Source: Pseudoalteromonas viridis (GTDB taxonomy: Bacteria > Pseudomonadota > Gammaproteobacteria > Enterobacterales > Alteromonadaceae). Taken from it: DNA of 64,000 nucleotides. Location: assembly GCF_017742995.1 (NCBI RefSeq), contig NZ_CP072426.1, positions 868,001 through 932,000 of the forward strand. The letters run 5' to 3'. Shown one piece after another: positions 54,663 through 63,579 of the stretch. The notes below the pieces were generated by a model that was given only the letters and a program-made list of their open reading frames with translations, was not told where the DNA came from and ran no database searches. A program made the position numbers and the translations under genes. Each line of letters begins with the position of its first letter. The first letter of the stretch is position 1.

Positions 54663-55829
54663 GTGTACTTGTTTACTATGCTCGCTGTTTTACTGATGTC
54701 CTGCTCTCAGCTGGTCAGCCAGGTGTATATGCCTGTTTTGCCTGATATTGCAGATAGCCTAATGCTGTCCAATGGCCAGAGCCAGGCAATGATCATCAGC
54801 TACTTTATTACCCTGGGCGCAGCACAACTGGTTGTCGGCCCGCTGCGCGACAAATATGGTGATCGGCCTTTGTTTATTGCCGGGCAAATCATTCTGCTGA
54901 TCGGCACCCTGTTATGCGCCGTGGCACCAGACAGCGGCACCTTTTTAATTGGTCGAATATTGCAAGGCGCAGGCTCCGCATCACCGGTGTTAATTAGCCG
55001 CACCTTACTGGCTCAACGGCTGTCTGGCGCCAAACTAAAAAGTGCCATGGCAACGGTGGCTATCTCAGCCAGTGTCACTGCCATTATTGCGCCGCTGCTC
55101 GGTGGCATGCTTAGCAGCTGGTTTGGCTGGCAGGGGTTATCACTGGTGCTCATCACTTACTATTTGTTTATCACGCTATTTGGATTGAGCCTGCTCAAAA
55201 CCCGCGCACCTCAGCCTATTGCGATTAACCCGATGAGCCTGATCAGGCACTATCAGAATATGGCCAGATGCCAGGTTTTTCTATCTCTGGCCAGCTTTAA
55301 ATGGGTGCCAACCTTTTTGTATTTAACGCTTCAACTGCACTTACCCTTTTTACTGCAGGAGCGTTTTGGCTTCACCACCAGCCAGACCGGGCAGGCGATG
55401 ATGCTGCCCATGGTGGGCCTGTTGCTGGGCGCGGTGTTTGCTAAGGTTTTGCAGCGTCATGTCAGCTATATGAAAATTGTCCTGTGGCTGTGGCCGGTAT
55501 TACTTGTAAGCGCACTGACTTTTCTGCTGGCCAGCGACCACGCCCTGGCAGTGTTACTGGCGTATGCCGCCATCATGCTGGTGTTTGGCGGCTATTTCCC
55601 TAGCTATATGCACCTGATTGGTCTGCTTCACCCCACTCAGGCGGGCACTGCCAACGCCCTGGTCGGGGCCATCGAGTTACTGATTTTCTCTGTAATTGCC
55701 TGGCTGGTTAATCTGTGGCTGCCAGACAACACACAAACTCTCTCACTGTTGATAGCCGTATGCGCCGCGCTGTTGTTACTAAGCTGGCGTACTATCCGCA
55801 TTCAGCGGCCACATTTTGAACACACTTAA
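54663..55829 (+). CDS. MFS multidrug exporter, Bcr/CflA-EmrD type
   Basis: About 388 residues from GTG 54663, which has GGAG five bases upstream; GTG 54657 is also possible. Twelve hydrophobic segments. The first helix region SQLVSQVYMPVLPDIA and the motif after helix 2, GPLRDKYGDRPLFIAGQ, are typical of drug:H+ antiporter family 1 (Bcr/CflA, EmrD). The predicted role is efflux of small toxic compounds across the inner membrane. It is divergent from the LysR gene, and the GNAT gene begins 22 bases after its stop, so those two may be one transcript. Confidence 0.87.
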   Translation: MYLFTMLAVLLMSCSQLVSQVYMPVLPDIADSLMLSNGQSQAMIISYFITLGAAQLVVGPLRDKYGDRPLFIAGQIILLIGTLLCAVAPDSGTFLIGRILQGAGSASPVLISRTLLAQRLSGAKLKSAMATVAISASVTAIIAPLLGGMLSSWFGWQGLSLVLITYYLFITLFGLSLLKTRAPQPIAINPMSLIRHYQNMARCQVFLSLASFKWVPTFLYLTLQLHLPFLLQERFGFTTSQTGQAMMLPMVGLLLGAVFAKVLQRHVSYMKIVLWLWPVLLVSALTFLLASDHALAVLLAYAAIMLVFGGYFPSYMHLIGLLHPTQAGTANALVGAIELLIFSVIAWLVNLWLPDNTQTLSLLIAVCAALLLLSWRTIRIQRPHFEHT

Positions 55830-55851
55830 CGTAGACTTATTGGGATCATTC

Positions 55852-56409
55852 ATGTTCGAAAAACTCCATTTTAACACGGCCCGCCTTACCATTCGGCCAT
55901 TGCAGCAAGGCGATCTGCACGCCATATACGAAAGCAGACGCAACCCCGTGACATCTAAATATATTGGCGAACCGGCCACACTGGAGGATGCCCAGGCCCG
56001 TATTGATCAGGCAAGTGCCCCCTGGCAGGCCAAGGAGCATGAGCGGCTGCTGTTGGCTGTTGTCAGACGAGAAGACAATGTGCTGATCGGTGAACTCATG
56101 TATAAGTTTTTGAGCCACAACGCCAAAACGGCTGAGATCGGTTATCGCCTGAATGAAAAATATATCGGCCAGGGCTATGCGTTTGAGGCCGCAAACGGCC
56201 TGATAGAGGCTGCTTTTGCGCAGTTTGGACTCAATAAGATCTGTGCATTTTGCGCGGTTGAAAATCAGGCTTCGTGGCGGCTGATGCAAAAGCTGGGTAT
56301 GCAGCAGGAGGCGCATTTACGCCAGCACTTCAAATTCAGCCATGGCTATTATGATGGCTATATGTACGGCCTGTTGCGCAGTGAACATAGTATGGCTGCA
56401 ACGGCTTAA
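55852..56409 (+). CDS. GNAT acetyltransferase, RimJ/RimL-like
   Basis: 185 residues from ATG 55852; a TTG 36 bases earlier in frame would overlap the MFS gene. The sequence FNTARLTIRPLQQGDL opens the domain; EIGYRLNEKYIGQGYAFEA is the acetyl-CoA-binding region and NQASWRLMQKLGM the conserved end of the RimJ/RimL group. Likely targets are N-terminal or small-molecule amines. Placed just after the exporter gene, it might detoxify by acetylation, which is inference. Confidence 0.87.
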   Translation: MFEKLHFNTARLTIRPLQQGDLHAIYESRRNPVTSKYIGEPATLEDAQARIDQASAPWQAKEHERLLLAVVRREDNVLIGELMYKFLSHNAKTAEIGYRLNEKYIGQGYAFEAANGLIEAAFAQFGLNKICAFCAVENQASWRLMQKLGMQQEAHLRQHFKFSHGYYDGYMYGLLRSEHSMAATA

Positions 56410-56413
56410 GAAA

Positions 56414-56441
56414 CGAAAAAGGCACCCTTATCAGGTGCCTT
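56414..56441 (-). terminator. Terminator at the end of the EF-hand gene cluster
   Basis: Eight-base-pair stem AAGGCACC/GGTGCCTT with a seven-base loop (56419-56441). Read on the minus strand it is followed by TTTTT, so it ends the EF-hand transcripts about 78 bases after the last stop codon; on the plus strand it may also act on the GNAT transcript, though without a T-run. Confidence 0.75.
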
Positions 56442-56518
56442 GGTTCATGGAAGGACCCATGAAGACTGTTGCGTAAAAATACAAAATTGGGAGAGTGTGC
56501 CTGAGTTATATCAGCCAG

Positions 56519-56722
56519 TTACAGGCGAAATTCCTGCTTAGACAGCTTGCCATCGCCATTGCTGTCCAGTTTATCGAAATCTGAGCTCAGTTCAGTCGAT
56601 ACTGCCGCTTCTGATTTGCTGATAAAACCATCGTCATTTTTATCGAACGATGAAAACGTGCTAGCTGCGTGTGCGCCCAGGCTGGCCATCATTAGTACTA
56701 CTGTGATCATTAGTTTGTTCAT
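56519..56722 (-). CDS. Small exported EF-hand protein (paralogue 5)
   Basis: 67 residues: a 19-residue signal peptide (MNKLMITVVLMMASLGAHA) and a mature part of about 48 residues made of one EF-hand pair. The calcium loops DKNDDGFISKSE and DSNGDGKLSKQE have the canonical acidic positions and final Glu, so both should bind calcium. It is nearly identical to the next paralogue upstream, a recent duplication. Likely a periplasmic or secreted calcium buffer or sensor. Confidence 0.85.
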   Translation of the reverse strand: MNKLMITVVLMMASLGAHAASTFSSFDKNDDGFISKSEAAVSTELSSDFDKLDSNGDGKLSKQEFRL

Positions 56723-56817
56723 ACTTAGCTCCTTAGCGTAAGATTTTAATTACTTCGAGTTTTAAACTGAGAGAGTCAGCGCGAAGACCGCGCTCAAGTG
56801 TCTAATTTGCTTGCAAG

Positions 56818-57021
56818 TTACTGACCGAACTCTTGCTCCGACAACTTACCGTCGCCATTGCTGTCCAGCTTGCCGAAGTCTTTGCTTAGCTGACTTGATA
56901 CTGCCGCTTCTGATTTGCTGATAAAACCATCATCATTTTTATCGAATGATGAGAATGTGCTTGCTGCGTGTGCGCCCAGGCTGGCCATCAATAGTGCTGC
57001 TGTGATCATTAACTTATTCAT
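56818..57021 (-). CDS. Small exported EF-hand protein (paralogue 4)
   Basis: 67 residues. Its signal peptide and first EF loop (DKNDDGFISKSE) match the neighbouring paralogue 5 almost exactly; the second loop is DSNGDGKLSEQE. The flanking upstream bases, including the CTAAGGAGCTAAGTATG ribosome-site region, are also shared, showing that gene plus leader were duplicated together. Confidence 0.85.
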   Translation of the reverse strand: MNKLMITAALLMASLGAHAASTFSSFDKNDDGFISKSEAAVSSQLSKDFGKLDSNGDGKLSEQEFGQ

Positions 57022-57116
57022 ACTTAGCTCCTTAGCATAAGATTTTAATCTGTTTTATCTAACCTTGAGGTAAGTGACGCGACAATGGCGCCACTTGGTT
57101 TATTGCCTTCATTCTG

Positions 57117-57326
57117 TTACTGGCGAAATTCCTGCTCGGAAAGCTTGCCGTCGCCATTGCTGTCTAGCTTGTCGAAAATAACCGTCAGGGTTTCTGAGCC
57201 AGCAGCTTCAGACTTTGAAATAAACCCGTCACCGTCGGTATCGAAGGAAGAAAATGAGCTGCTCGCGGCATGTGCGCCCAGGCTGGCCATCATTAATACT
57301 GTGCTTAACATGAGTTTGTTCATCAT
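57117..57326 (-). CDS. Small exported EF-hand protein (paralogue 3)
   Basis: 69 residues: signal peptide MMNKLMLSTVLMMASLGAHA, then loops DTDGDGFISKSE and DSNGDGKLSEQE. It is close to paralogues 4 and 5 in the signal peptide and C-terminal end (EQEFRQ) but diverged in the helix between the loops. Confidence 0.85.
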   Translation of the reverse strand: MMNKLMLSTVLMMASLGAHAASSSFSSFDTDGDGFISKSEAAGSETLTVIFDKLDSNGDGKLSEQEFRQ

Positions 57327-57346
57327 TATTTCCTCACTAAATTGGC

Positions 57347-57562
57347 TTAAAAGTGACTAAATTCTTTGGCGCTCAGCGCACCATCGCGATTTCTGTCCAG
57401 GCGTCTGAATGCTTCTGCTACGGCTGGGACCTGTTTCGCTTCTGACATACTGACCAGGCCATCATTGTTGGCATCCAGTAGTGCAAAATCCACCTCAGAG
57501 GCAAGTACCAGTGCACTGGTAAACATTCCGATTGTTAGTACAAATACATGTTTTAGTTGCAT
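57347..57562 (-). CDS. Small exported EF-hand protein (paralogue 2)
   Basis: 71 residues: signal peptide ending VLAS, loops DANNDGLVSMSE and DRNRDGALSAKE. It is the most diverged member; the basic residues in the second loop may weaken calcium binding. It begins 26 bases after the stop of paralogue 1 and ends 20 bases before the start of paralogue 3, so the first three genes are surely one operon. Confidence 0.83.
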   Translation of the reverse strand: MQLKHVFVLTIGMFTSALVLASEVDFALLDANNDGLVSMSEAKQVPAVAEAFRRLDRNRDGALSAKEFSHF

Positions 57563-57588
57563 AATAAATCTTCCTGTCGGGGCGGTGT

Positions 57589-57810
57589 TTAGCTATTGAA
57601 GCCAGAAAATTCGCTTTTGCTTAGCAGACCATCGCCATTGCTATCCAGGTCTTTGAACTGGCCCATCAATCTGGGATTTGCTTTTGATTCACTCAGACTG
57701 ATAGTGCCATCGCCATCTGTGTCATACTTCTCGAAGTCACCGCCTGCAATCGCTCCGGTTGCCAGCATAGTCAGACCCAAAGCCGCAATCATTGTCATAG
57801 ATGTTTTCAT
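57589..57810 (-). CDS. Small exported EF-hand protein (paralogue 1, first gene of the cluster)
   Basis: 73 residues: signal peptide ending GAIA, loops DTDGDGTISLSE and DSNGDGLLSKSE. It is the promoter-proximal gene of the five; GAAGGAAAG precedes its start codon. A sigma-54-like promoter lies about 90 bases upstream. Confidence 0.85.
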   Translation of the reverse strand: MKTSMTMIAALGLTMLATGAIAGGDFEKYDTDGDGTISLSESKANPRLMGQFKDLDSNGDGLLSKSEFSGFNS

Positions 57811-57898
57811 GTTACTTTCCTTCTGTTTTTCGTATTTGCTGTTAATGCTGCTGCCGCGAAACCGCCTGGGGTTTGTTGGCTGCGTTTGACAAGACTAT

Positions 57899-57914
57899 TC
57901 CAACTTTGATGCCA
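57899..57914 (-). promoter_or_regulatory. Candidate sigma-54 promoter of the EF-hand cluster
   Basis: The minus strand reads TGGCATC-AAAG-TTGGA, against consensus TGGCACG-N4-TTGCA; spacing is exact, and the GG of the -24 box is intact, but the -12 box has GG instead of GC. It points toward the EF-hand genes, with putative activator sites about 110 and 175 bases upstream of the expected start point, the normal geometry for sigma-54 enhancers. Confidence 0.5.
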
Positions 57915-57988
57915 GCTTTATTTAGTTATTTATTTTCAATGAGTTATTGAATGGTGGGTAAAAAAGTTCAGGTGGGATTAAGGTGATT

Positions 57989-58006
57989 TGTTGCTAAATG
58001 GCAACA
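57989..58006. promoter_or_regulatory. Palindromic activator site 1 (TGTTGC-N6-GCAACA)
   Basis: Inverted repeat with arms TGTTGC and GCAACA separated by six bases, in the divergent region between the EF-hand genes and glrK. Three more sites of the same form follow at 58056, 58251 and 58473. It is a probable binding site for an NtrC-type dimer such as GlrR. Confidence 0.6.
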
Positions 58007-58055
58007 CTGTTTAACCTGCGTTTTTGGCTCAACTTTAAAAATCAATAACTTACAC

Positions 58056-58075
58056 CTGTTGCTATTTAGCAACAG
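58056..58075. promoter_or_regulatory. Palindromic activator site 2 (CTGTTGC-N6-GCAACAG)
   Basis: The best copy: a 20-base near-perfect palindrome with nine-base arms, about 35 bases upstream of the glrK start codon. It could serve both autoregulation of glrK and activation of the EF-hand cluster. Confidence 0.62.
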
Positions 58076-58109
58076 CGGACCGAAAACGCACTTAAAAGCC
58101 AGATATTTT

Positions 58110-59519
58110 ATGCAGCATGCCAGCTCAAAACAGCGCGCCCGTGAGCCGCTCAAACAATTTTTTTCTCAGGCGTTGTGGAAACAGGCACTGATGGCGCTGC
58201 TACTGGCACTGGTGCCTCTGTTGCTGCTCACCCTGTGGTTTATTCAATCAGTTGCTTATCAGCAACGAGTAGTACAGGATATTTATGCCAATAATCAGAA
58301 GGTTACATCAGAGTTTAATGAGCTGAGAAACGCGCTACAGGCGCTCGAAAAGGCTCAGTTGAATAATCAGCTGCTACAAAGCGAAAAACTGCAAAAAAGT
58401 ATCAACGAAAACTGGCAAAAGCGTAAAAATTCGCTCCAAACACTGCTGATAAAACTCGAAAAAAACGCAGCCGTTGCAAATTGGCAACAGCCCCTGTCAC
58501 AGCCTCAGGCTCCCAACAGTAAAACCTTATCAGCCATGGTTAATGTCCTGGCCCAAGAGTCACAATCGCTCCAGCAGGCCCTCGATCACACGCTCAACGA
58601 AGCGCTGGCGCAACAAAGTAAGATCCGGCAACGCTTTTTAATCGGACTGAGCATGTTGTTACCTGTTTTGATCGGGCTCAGTATCTGGCTGATCAAACGG
58701 ATCTCCCGTCAGTTGTTTCAGCTGGAGCAGGCCATTGAGGTCGTCGGTGCCGGTCAGTTTGCCACGCCCATTCAACTGTCCGGCAGTCATGAGTTTACTC
58801 AGCTGGGTGAGCGACTCGAGCAGTTACGCAATGAGCTGGCCGCCAGCAAGCAGCAAAAAGAAACCTTTTTGCGCCATGTGTCGCACGAACTAAAAACCCC
58901 GCTTGCCTCAATCAAAGAAGGCACTGAGCTGCTGAATACACCGCACCTTGGCCAGCTGAACGACAAGCAGCGGCGCGTTACCGGCATTCTGAGCACCTCA
59001 GTGACCAAACTCACTCAGCTAATTGAAGATCTGCTCACGTTTAGCGCTGCCAGCCATCCGCATAATCAGCAGGCGCGCTGTAGCGCCCTGGCAATCAAAG
59101 AACAGCTTGAAGAGCACTTTGCACAGCGACTGCAAAGCGCAGGTATTCAGATTGACTGGCGCTTTGACCCTGCGCTCTCTCACTTACCCGAAATGCCAGT
59201 CAAACTGGCGCTAACACACCTGCTTGGCAATGCCATTCAGTATACCCAGAGCCAAATCAGCGTAGACCTCACAGACACCCCAGCCCACTGGCAAATCAGT
59301 GTCCGTGATGACGGACCCGGGCTCGACCCACAAGAAGCCAAGCACCTGTTTAAACCCTTTGTGCGAGGCAAACAGCGTAATCAGGTTGCAGGCAGCGGAC
59401 TGGGGCTGGCCATAGTTGAGGAGTGTGTGACCCAGTTTGGCGGCCAGTTAGGGTGGCAAAATACTCACCCGGGCTGCGAATTTAGTATAACTTTGCCAAA
59501 ACAAGGAAAAAGCAAATGA
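58110..59519 (+). CDS. glrK: Sensor histidine kinase GlrK (QseE)
   Basis: 469 residues from ATG 58110; the frame is open 51 bases further upstream through a TTG that lies in the palindromic site. It has TM1 at about 28-50, a periplasmic Gln-rich helical domain, TM2 at about 185-205 and HAMP. The HisKA box is FLRHVSHELKTPLASIKEG, with phospho-His in VSHELKTP. The ATPase has N-box LLGNAIQYTQ, G1 RDDGPGLD and G2 GSGLGLAIVEE. The gene order kinase - QseG-like lipoprotein - sigma-54 activator is that of the enterobacterial glrK-qseG-glrR operon, which senses envelope conditions. It overlaps the lipoprotein gene by ATGA. Confidence 0.87.
   Translation: MQHASSKQRAREPLKQFFSQALWKQALMALLLALVPLLLLTLWFIQSVAYQQRVVQDIYANNQKVTSEFNELRNALQALEKAQLNNQLLQSEKLQKSINENWQKRKNSLQTLLIKLEKNAAVANWQQPLSQPQAPNSKTLSAMVNVLAQESQSLQQALDHTLNEALAQQSKIRQRFLIGLSMLLPVLIGLSIWLIKRISRQLFQLEQAIEVVGAGQFATPIQLSGSHEFTQLGERLEQLRNELAASKQQKETFLRHVSHELKTPLASIKEGTELLNTPHLGQLNDKQRRVTGILSTSVTKLTQLIEDLLTFSAASHPHNQQARCSALAIKEQLEEHFAQRLQSAGIQIDWRFDPALSHLPEMPVKLALTHLLGNAIQYTQSQISVDLTDTPAHWQISVRDDGPGLDPQEAKHLFKPFVRGKQRNQVAGSGLGLAIVEECVTQFGGQLGWQNTHPGCEFSITLPKQGKSK
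58251..58266. promoter_or_regulatory. Palindromic site 3 inside glrK (GTTGC-N6-GCAAC)
   Basis: Same arms and spacing as sites 1 and 2, within codons for VAYQQR. Ten fixed bases at exact spacing make chance unlikely for each of four sites within 500 bases. Confidence 0.5.
58473..58488. promoter_or_regulatory. Palindromic site 4 inside glrK (GTTGC-N6-GCAAC)
   Basis: The fourth copy, within codons for AVANWQQ in the periplasmic domain. It may be a distant enhancer site or a titration site for the activator. Confidence 0.45.
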
Positions 59520-60055
59520 GGATCCCGTTTTTGAGCTTAGTGCTCGTTATCGCTCTGAGCGGCTGTCAGCTGAGCTCCAATACACACAAAAGTAGCTTTA
59601 TCGGGCCAAGCAAAAAAGTAAGCCCGGACTATGCGTCACTGAATGTTCTGCTCGAGCGTTATTTGCAGGTTTGCCAGCAGGGTTTGCCGCCACAGCATAA
59701 CCAATCGGCGCGCTATGTCGGTCAGGCCGCCATTGAAACCTTTATGCACGACTACTGCAATACAGTGTCGACCACCCGACAGTTACAACTGATCACCGCG
59801 CTTGAGCAAAATCAGCCCTGGCCAGAGCACTATATGCTGTGGTTTAACACCCTGAAGCAACACACCCAAGTGCTGCGGGGGCAAAAAATCCGCCTGCATC
59901 GCAGCAATGCCAAACTGAGCCAAATCCAATCACAGCTGAGCCAAACCAATCAGGCCCTGATGACCCTCAAGCAGGAGCTTGCTGATATAGAGCAACAAAG
60001 ACTTCAGGACGTGCCCCTGAATGAGTCCCCTCAGACACCCAAGGAGCAGCAATAA
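59516..60055 (+). CDS. qseG: QseG-like outer-membrane lipoprotein of the glr operon
   Basis: 179 residues. The signal peptide ends in lipobox LSGC (Cys 17). The C-terminal half is a long helix with Gln/Leu heptads (SQIQSQLSQTNQALMTLKQEL), a coiled coil. In enterobacteria QseG binds and activates the kinase from the outer membrane; here position and type agree, though sequence identity is probably low. The start overlaps the glrK stop and its stop overlaps the glrR start (TAATG), so all three are translationally coupled. Confidence 0.75.
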   Translation: MRIPFLSLVLVIALSGCQLSSNTHKSSFIGPSKKVSPDYASLNVLLERYLQVCQQGLPPQHNQSARYVGQAAIETFMHDYCNTVSTTRQLQLITALEQNQPWPEHYMLWFNTLKQHTQVLRGQKIRLHRSNAKLSQIQSQLSQTNQALMTLKQELADIEQQRLQDVPLNESPQTPKEQQ

Positions 60056-61407
60056 TGTCTTACACAGAAATCGAGACCACAGATCCTCAGCCTACAACGC
60101 ACAGCACCTCTGTTTTGCTGGTAGACGACGACCCGGCCCTGAGCGAGCTGCTGGCAATGCGGCTGGAAAGTCATGGCTTTCGGGTAACGCTGGCCAGCAG
60201 TGGGCATGCAGCATTGCGACAACTGGCAAACACCGCCATCGATTTGGTGCTGACCGACTTACGTATGGATAACATGGACGGCCTGGCCCTGAACCAGAAA
60301 TTACAGGCCAGCTATCCTGGCCTGCCGGTGATCATGATGACCGCGCACGGCTCAATCCCGGATGCGGTAGATGCCATTCAGCAGGGGATCACGGCATTTA
60401 TTACTAAGCCCATCGACAGTGACGAGCTGCTGGCGGCAATTAGCAAAGCGCTCCCGGAGCAAAGTACGTCACACGCCCCTGAGCCGGATAATTTTCATGG
60501 CTTGTATCACCAAAGCGCGAGCATGCGCCAGCTGGTGCAACAAATTAAAGCCATCGCCCCCAGTCTGGCCAATATTTTGATCCAGGGCGAAAGCGGTACC
60601 GGTAAAGAAGTCACCGCGCGGGCTATTCACCGGGCAAGCAGCCATGCCCAGGGGCCGTTTATCGCCATAAACTGTGGTGCCCTGCCCGCACACTTGCTGG
60701 AATCCGAATTGTTTGGTCATAAAAAAGGCGCGTTTACCGGTGCCATTGCAGATAAACAGGGACTCATTCAGAGCGCCGATCAGGGCACACTGTTGCTGGA
60801 TGAAATCGGTGATATGCCGCTCGACTTGCAGGTCAAGCTGCTGCGGGTTTTACAGGAAAAAACCGTTCGCCCGATTGGCGGGCATCAGGAGCAAACCGTG
60901 AACGTGCGTATTCTCTCGGCCAGCCACAAAAACATTGCGCAGGCAGTCAGCGAAGGGAAATTCAGAGAAGATCTTTATTATCGGCTTAACGTTGTGCAGT
61001 TATCTTTGCCCTCGCTCAAAGAACGTGTTGAAGACATTCCCTTGCTGGCGAACCTGTTTTTAAGTCAGTTAAGTAAAACCCCCAAACGGCTCTCGCCGGA
61101 TGCCATGACCGCCCTGCTAAGCTATGCCTGGCCCGGCAATATCCGACAGTTACACAATGTGATTGAGTACTGTGTGGCGATGACGCCGGGCAGCCATATT
61201 TCTGAGGACAGTGTACTCAATGCCTTGCCGGCGCAGGACGACCGCCAGGCGTTTATCGGGCTTAATGATGCCAAGCGTCAGTTTGAGCGAGATTACATAC
61301 TGAAAGTACTGGCGTTATGTCAGAACAATGTGCCGCAAGCCGCTAAGCTGGCACAAAGAAACCGCTCCGACTTTTATAAGCTGATGAAAAAACACGATAT
61401 ACAATAA
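60055..61407 (+). CDS. glrR: Sigma-54-dependent response regulator GlrR (QseF)
   Basis: 450 residues. The receiver domain (18-132) has DDD at 24-26, acceptor Asp68 in LTDLRMDNMDG and Lys118. The AAA+ domain (about 150-375) has Walker A GESGTGKE (178-185), the sigma-54 contact loop GAFTGA (225-230) and Walker B TLLLDEIGDMP. A Fis-type helix-turn-helix ends the protein (CQNNVPQAAKLAQRNRSDFYKLMKK). Phosphorylated by GlrK, it should activate sigma-54 promoters. In E. coli the targets include the small RNA glmY and an rpoE promoter; here the divergent EF-hand cluster is a candidate target. Confidence 0.9.
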   Translation: MSYTEIETTDPQPTTHSTSVLLVDDDPALSELLAMRLESHGFRVTLASSGHAALRQLANTAIDLVLTDLRMDNMDGLALNQKLQASYPGLPVIMMTAHGSIPDAVDAIQQGITAFITKPIDSDELLAAISKALPEQSTSHAPEPDNFHGLYHQSASMRQLVQQIKAIAPSLANILIQGESGTGKEVTARAIHRASSHAQGPFIAINCGALPAHLLESELFGHKKGAFTGAIADKQGLIQSADQGTLLLDEIGDMPLDLQVKLLRVLQEKTVRPIGGHQEQTVNVRILSASHKNIAQAVSEGKFREDLYYRLNVVQLSLPSLKERVEDIPLLANLFLSQLSKTPKRLSPDAMTALLSYAWPGNIRQLHNVIEYCVAMTPGSHISEDSVLNALPAQDDRQAFIGLNDAKRQFERDYILKVLALCQNNVPQAAKLAQRNRSDFYKLMKKHDIQ

Positions 61408-61431
61408 TCCCCTGCCGAGCCAACTCTTCAT

Positions 61432-61458
61432 GCAGGTTCCCGCTTTTTGGGATCCTGC
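61432..61458 (+). terminator. Hairpin after glrR
   Basis: Ten-base-pair stem with one mismatch (GCAGGTTCCC / GGGATCCTGC) and a T-rich loop, 24 bases after the glrR stop. There is no T-run after the stem, so it may be an mRNA end structure rather than a strict intrinsic terminator. Confidence 0.45.
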
Positions 61459-61623
61459 ACCACCCAACTACAGTCTGCCCCTGTCACTTTTATTGCAGCA
61501 CGCCTTGTTCAACCCACAGAAGTTTGTAATATTAATTCAAAGCCCATAAATTGGGCTAATTCGGGGCAAATTGCTCCGTTCACAACTACACTATTATTAC
61601 AATAAAAACCGAGGTGGTTGCCC

Positions 61624-63579
61624 ATGAGAATGCGTAAAAAGCTGATTTTAAGCTTTGTAATGACCGTTATCATTCCAATTCTTGCCATATCCATCATGAG
61701 TATCTCGCGCACCAAACAAGAGTCACTGGACCGATTCTTAGAAACATCGGTCAACGAGATCCGACAAATAGAAAACGCCTTTATCATCTTTTTTGACCAG
61801 ATGAAGAGCAATGCCCGCTTCTTAGCACAAAGCAAAACCGTGCAATCCGTAGGCAAAGACACCACCACTTATTTTGGCGCCGAGAAAATGATGACGCCAG
61901 AAGCCTCCGGGGCAGCAGAGGCCGCCATTTTTGACTTGTACACCACCTTTGGCAAGACCCACCCGGAGCTGTTGTTTGTGTATCTGGGCACCCGCGATGG
62001 CGGCTTTATCCAGTATCCGGCCGAGCCGCTTGGCAACTACGATCCCCGCAAGCGGCCCTGGTATCAGCAAGTGAGCGCCAATCCATCTGAGGTAGTGATC
62101 ACCGAGCCCTATAAAGGGGTTACCGGACAGGCCATGGTCTCTGTGGCCACCGGGATCCTGAAAAACGGCGACCTGCTGGGTGTTCAATCATTAGACGTGA
62201 CCTTATCAACCCTTACCGACATTGTCAGCAACATTAAACTGGGCAACACCGGCTATTTATTGCTGCTCGACAATCAGGGCACCGTACTGGCCGATCCCAA
62301 AAATGCCGATAACAACTTTAAAAATATCCGCGACCTGAGCGACGCCCGATACAAAGCAATCCGCAACGCGTGGGATGCACCTTTTATTACGCTGGAGCAC
62401 CAGGACAAAATGTTCAACGCCAAGTTTTATCGCTCTGATGAACTCGGCTGGACCTTTATTGCCATGATTGAAGAAGACGAGATCCTCACTTCGTCTTACA
62501 ACATGACTTACAGCATCAGTATTATCGCAGTGATAATGCTGGCGCTGTTTGTCGTGATTGCTATTGTACTGGCCAACAAAATTGTCTACCCCATTGAAAT
62601 GGTCTCGGACGGCCTTAAAGAAATTGCCCAGGGTGAGGGCAACTTATCAAAACGGCTACAGGTGATTGGCAATGACGAGATCAGTGAACTGGCTACCTGG
62701 TTTAATCAATTTTTAAATTCGATTAATGCGCTGGTCAAGGACATTCAGGGCAATGCCCGCACACTCAACAGTGAAGCCCATAATTCGCAGTCGCGGATCA
62801 ATGATATCCGCAACCAATGCCGCCATCAGGAAAAAACCTCGCAAACCGCCACAGATACCACGCAGTCGATGGCCAGCATGGCCATGACGGTAAGCGACAA
62901 CTGTGGCGATGCACTCAACGAAATATCCACCACAGAGCAGCACACTGAGACCGGCAATAAGATGATCCAAAGCACAGTGAGCCAGGTCGCCAAGCTCAAC
63001 GACTCTTTGGGCGACTCAGCAACCGCTATGAGCAAGCTCGAAAACGAAAGTAATAACATCACCAATATTTTGGAAGTGATCCGTACCATTGCCGAGCAGA
63101 CCAACCTGCTGGCGCTGAACGCCGCCATTGAGGCCGCCCGCGCCGGTGAACAAGGTCGCGGTTTCGCCGTGGTGGCAGACGAAGTGCGAACACTGGCACA
63201 GCGCTCTCATGATGCAACTCAGGACATTGAACAGGTACTAACAAAACTGATAGAGCAGACTCGCAGCGTGTCTGAGCGCATGACCGCCAGTGTCGATGAA
63301 TCCAAACAGGCCATAGAGCAATCGGAGCTGGCGCATCAGGCATTCGACGACATTGCCAGCTCGGTCTCTCGGGTTAAAAACATCATTGCTGACATTTCCC
63401 GCCAGGCCAACGCTCAGGGCGAAGCCGCCGAAGAAACCCAGTCTCGCATTCAGGGCGTCAGCCAGTCGGTTCAACAAGTGGGAGATTCTGCCGATGCATT
63501 GCATGCCGGGGCAACCCAATTAGTTGAACTGGCCAATAATCTTGACCAACTGGTAGACAGGTTTGACGTTGACGACTGA
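61624..63579 (+). CDS. Methyl-accepting chemotaxis protein with periplasmic dCache-type sensor
   Basis: 651 residues from ATG 61624, with GAGGTGG six bases upstream. TM1 is about 6-28; the periplasmic sensor (about 30-290) has the double-Cache pattern ([47 protein letters not shown]); TM2 is about 295-318; HAMP follows; then the signalling domain with the conserved tip [20 protein letters not shown] and [13 protein letters not shown]. dCache receptors often bind amino acids or other small molecules directly. The receptor passes signals to CheA/CheW; these genes are not in the window. Confidence 0.92.
   Translation: MRMRKKLILSFVMTVIIPILAISIMSISRTKQESLDRFLETSVNEIRQIENAFIIFFDQMKSNARFLAQSKTVQSVGKDTTTYFGAEKMMTPEASGAAEAAIFDLYTTFGKTHPELLFVYLGTRDGGFIQYPAEPLGNYDPRKRPWYQQVSANPSEVVITEPYKGVTGQAMVSVATGILKNGDLLGVQSLDVTLSTLTDIVSNIKLGNTGYLLLLDNQGTVLADPKNADNNFKNIRDLSDARYKAIRNAWDAPFITLEHQDKMFNAKFYRSDELGWTFIAMIEEDEILTSSYNMTYSISIIAVIMLALFVVIAIVLANKIVYPIEMVSDGLKEIAQGEGNLSKRLQVIGNDEISELATWFNQFLNSINALVKDIQGNARTLNSEAHNSQSRINDIRNQCRHQEKTSQTATDTTQSMASMAMTVSDNCGDALNEISTTEQHTETGNKMIQSTVSQVAKLNDSLGDSATAMSKLENESNNITNILEVIRTIAEQTNLLALNAAIEAARAGEQGRGFAVVADEVRTLAQRSHDATQDIEQVLTKLIEQTRSVSERMTASVDESKQAIEQSELAHQAFDDIASSVSRVKNIIADISRQANAQGEAAEETQSRIQGVSQSVQQVGDSADALHAGATQLVELANNLDQLVDRFDVDD

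Noticed and set aside
57981..57994. GG...GC on the plus strand as a sigma-54 promoter for glrK
   Set aside because: The spacing between GG and GC is nine bases, not ten, and the rest of the consensus is poor.
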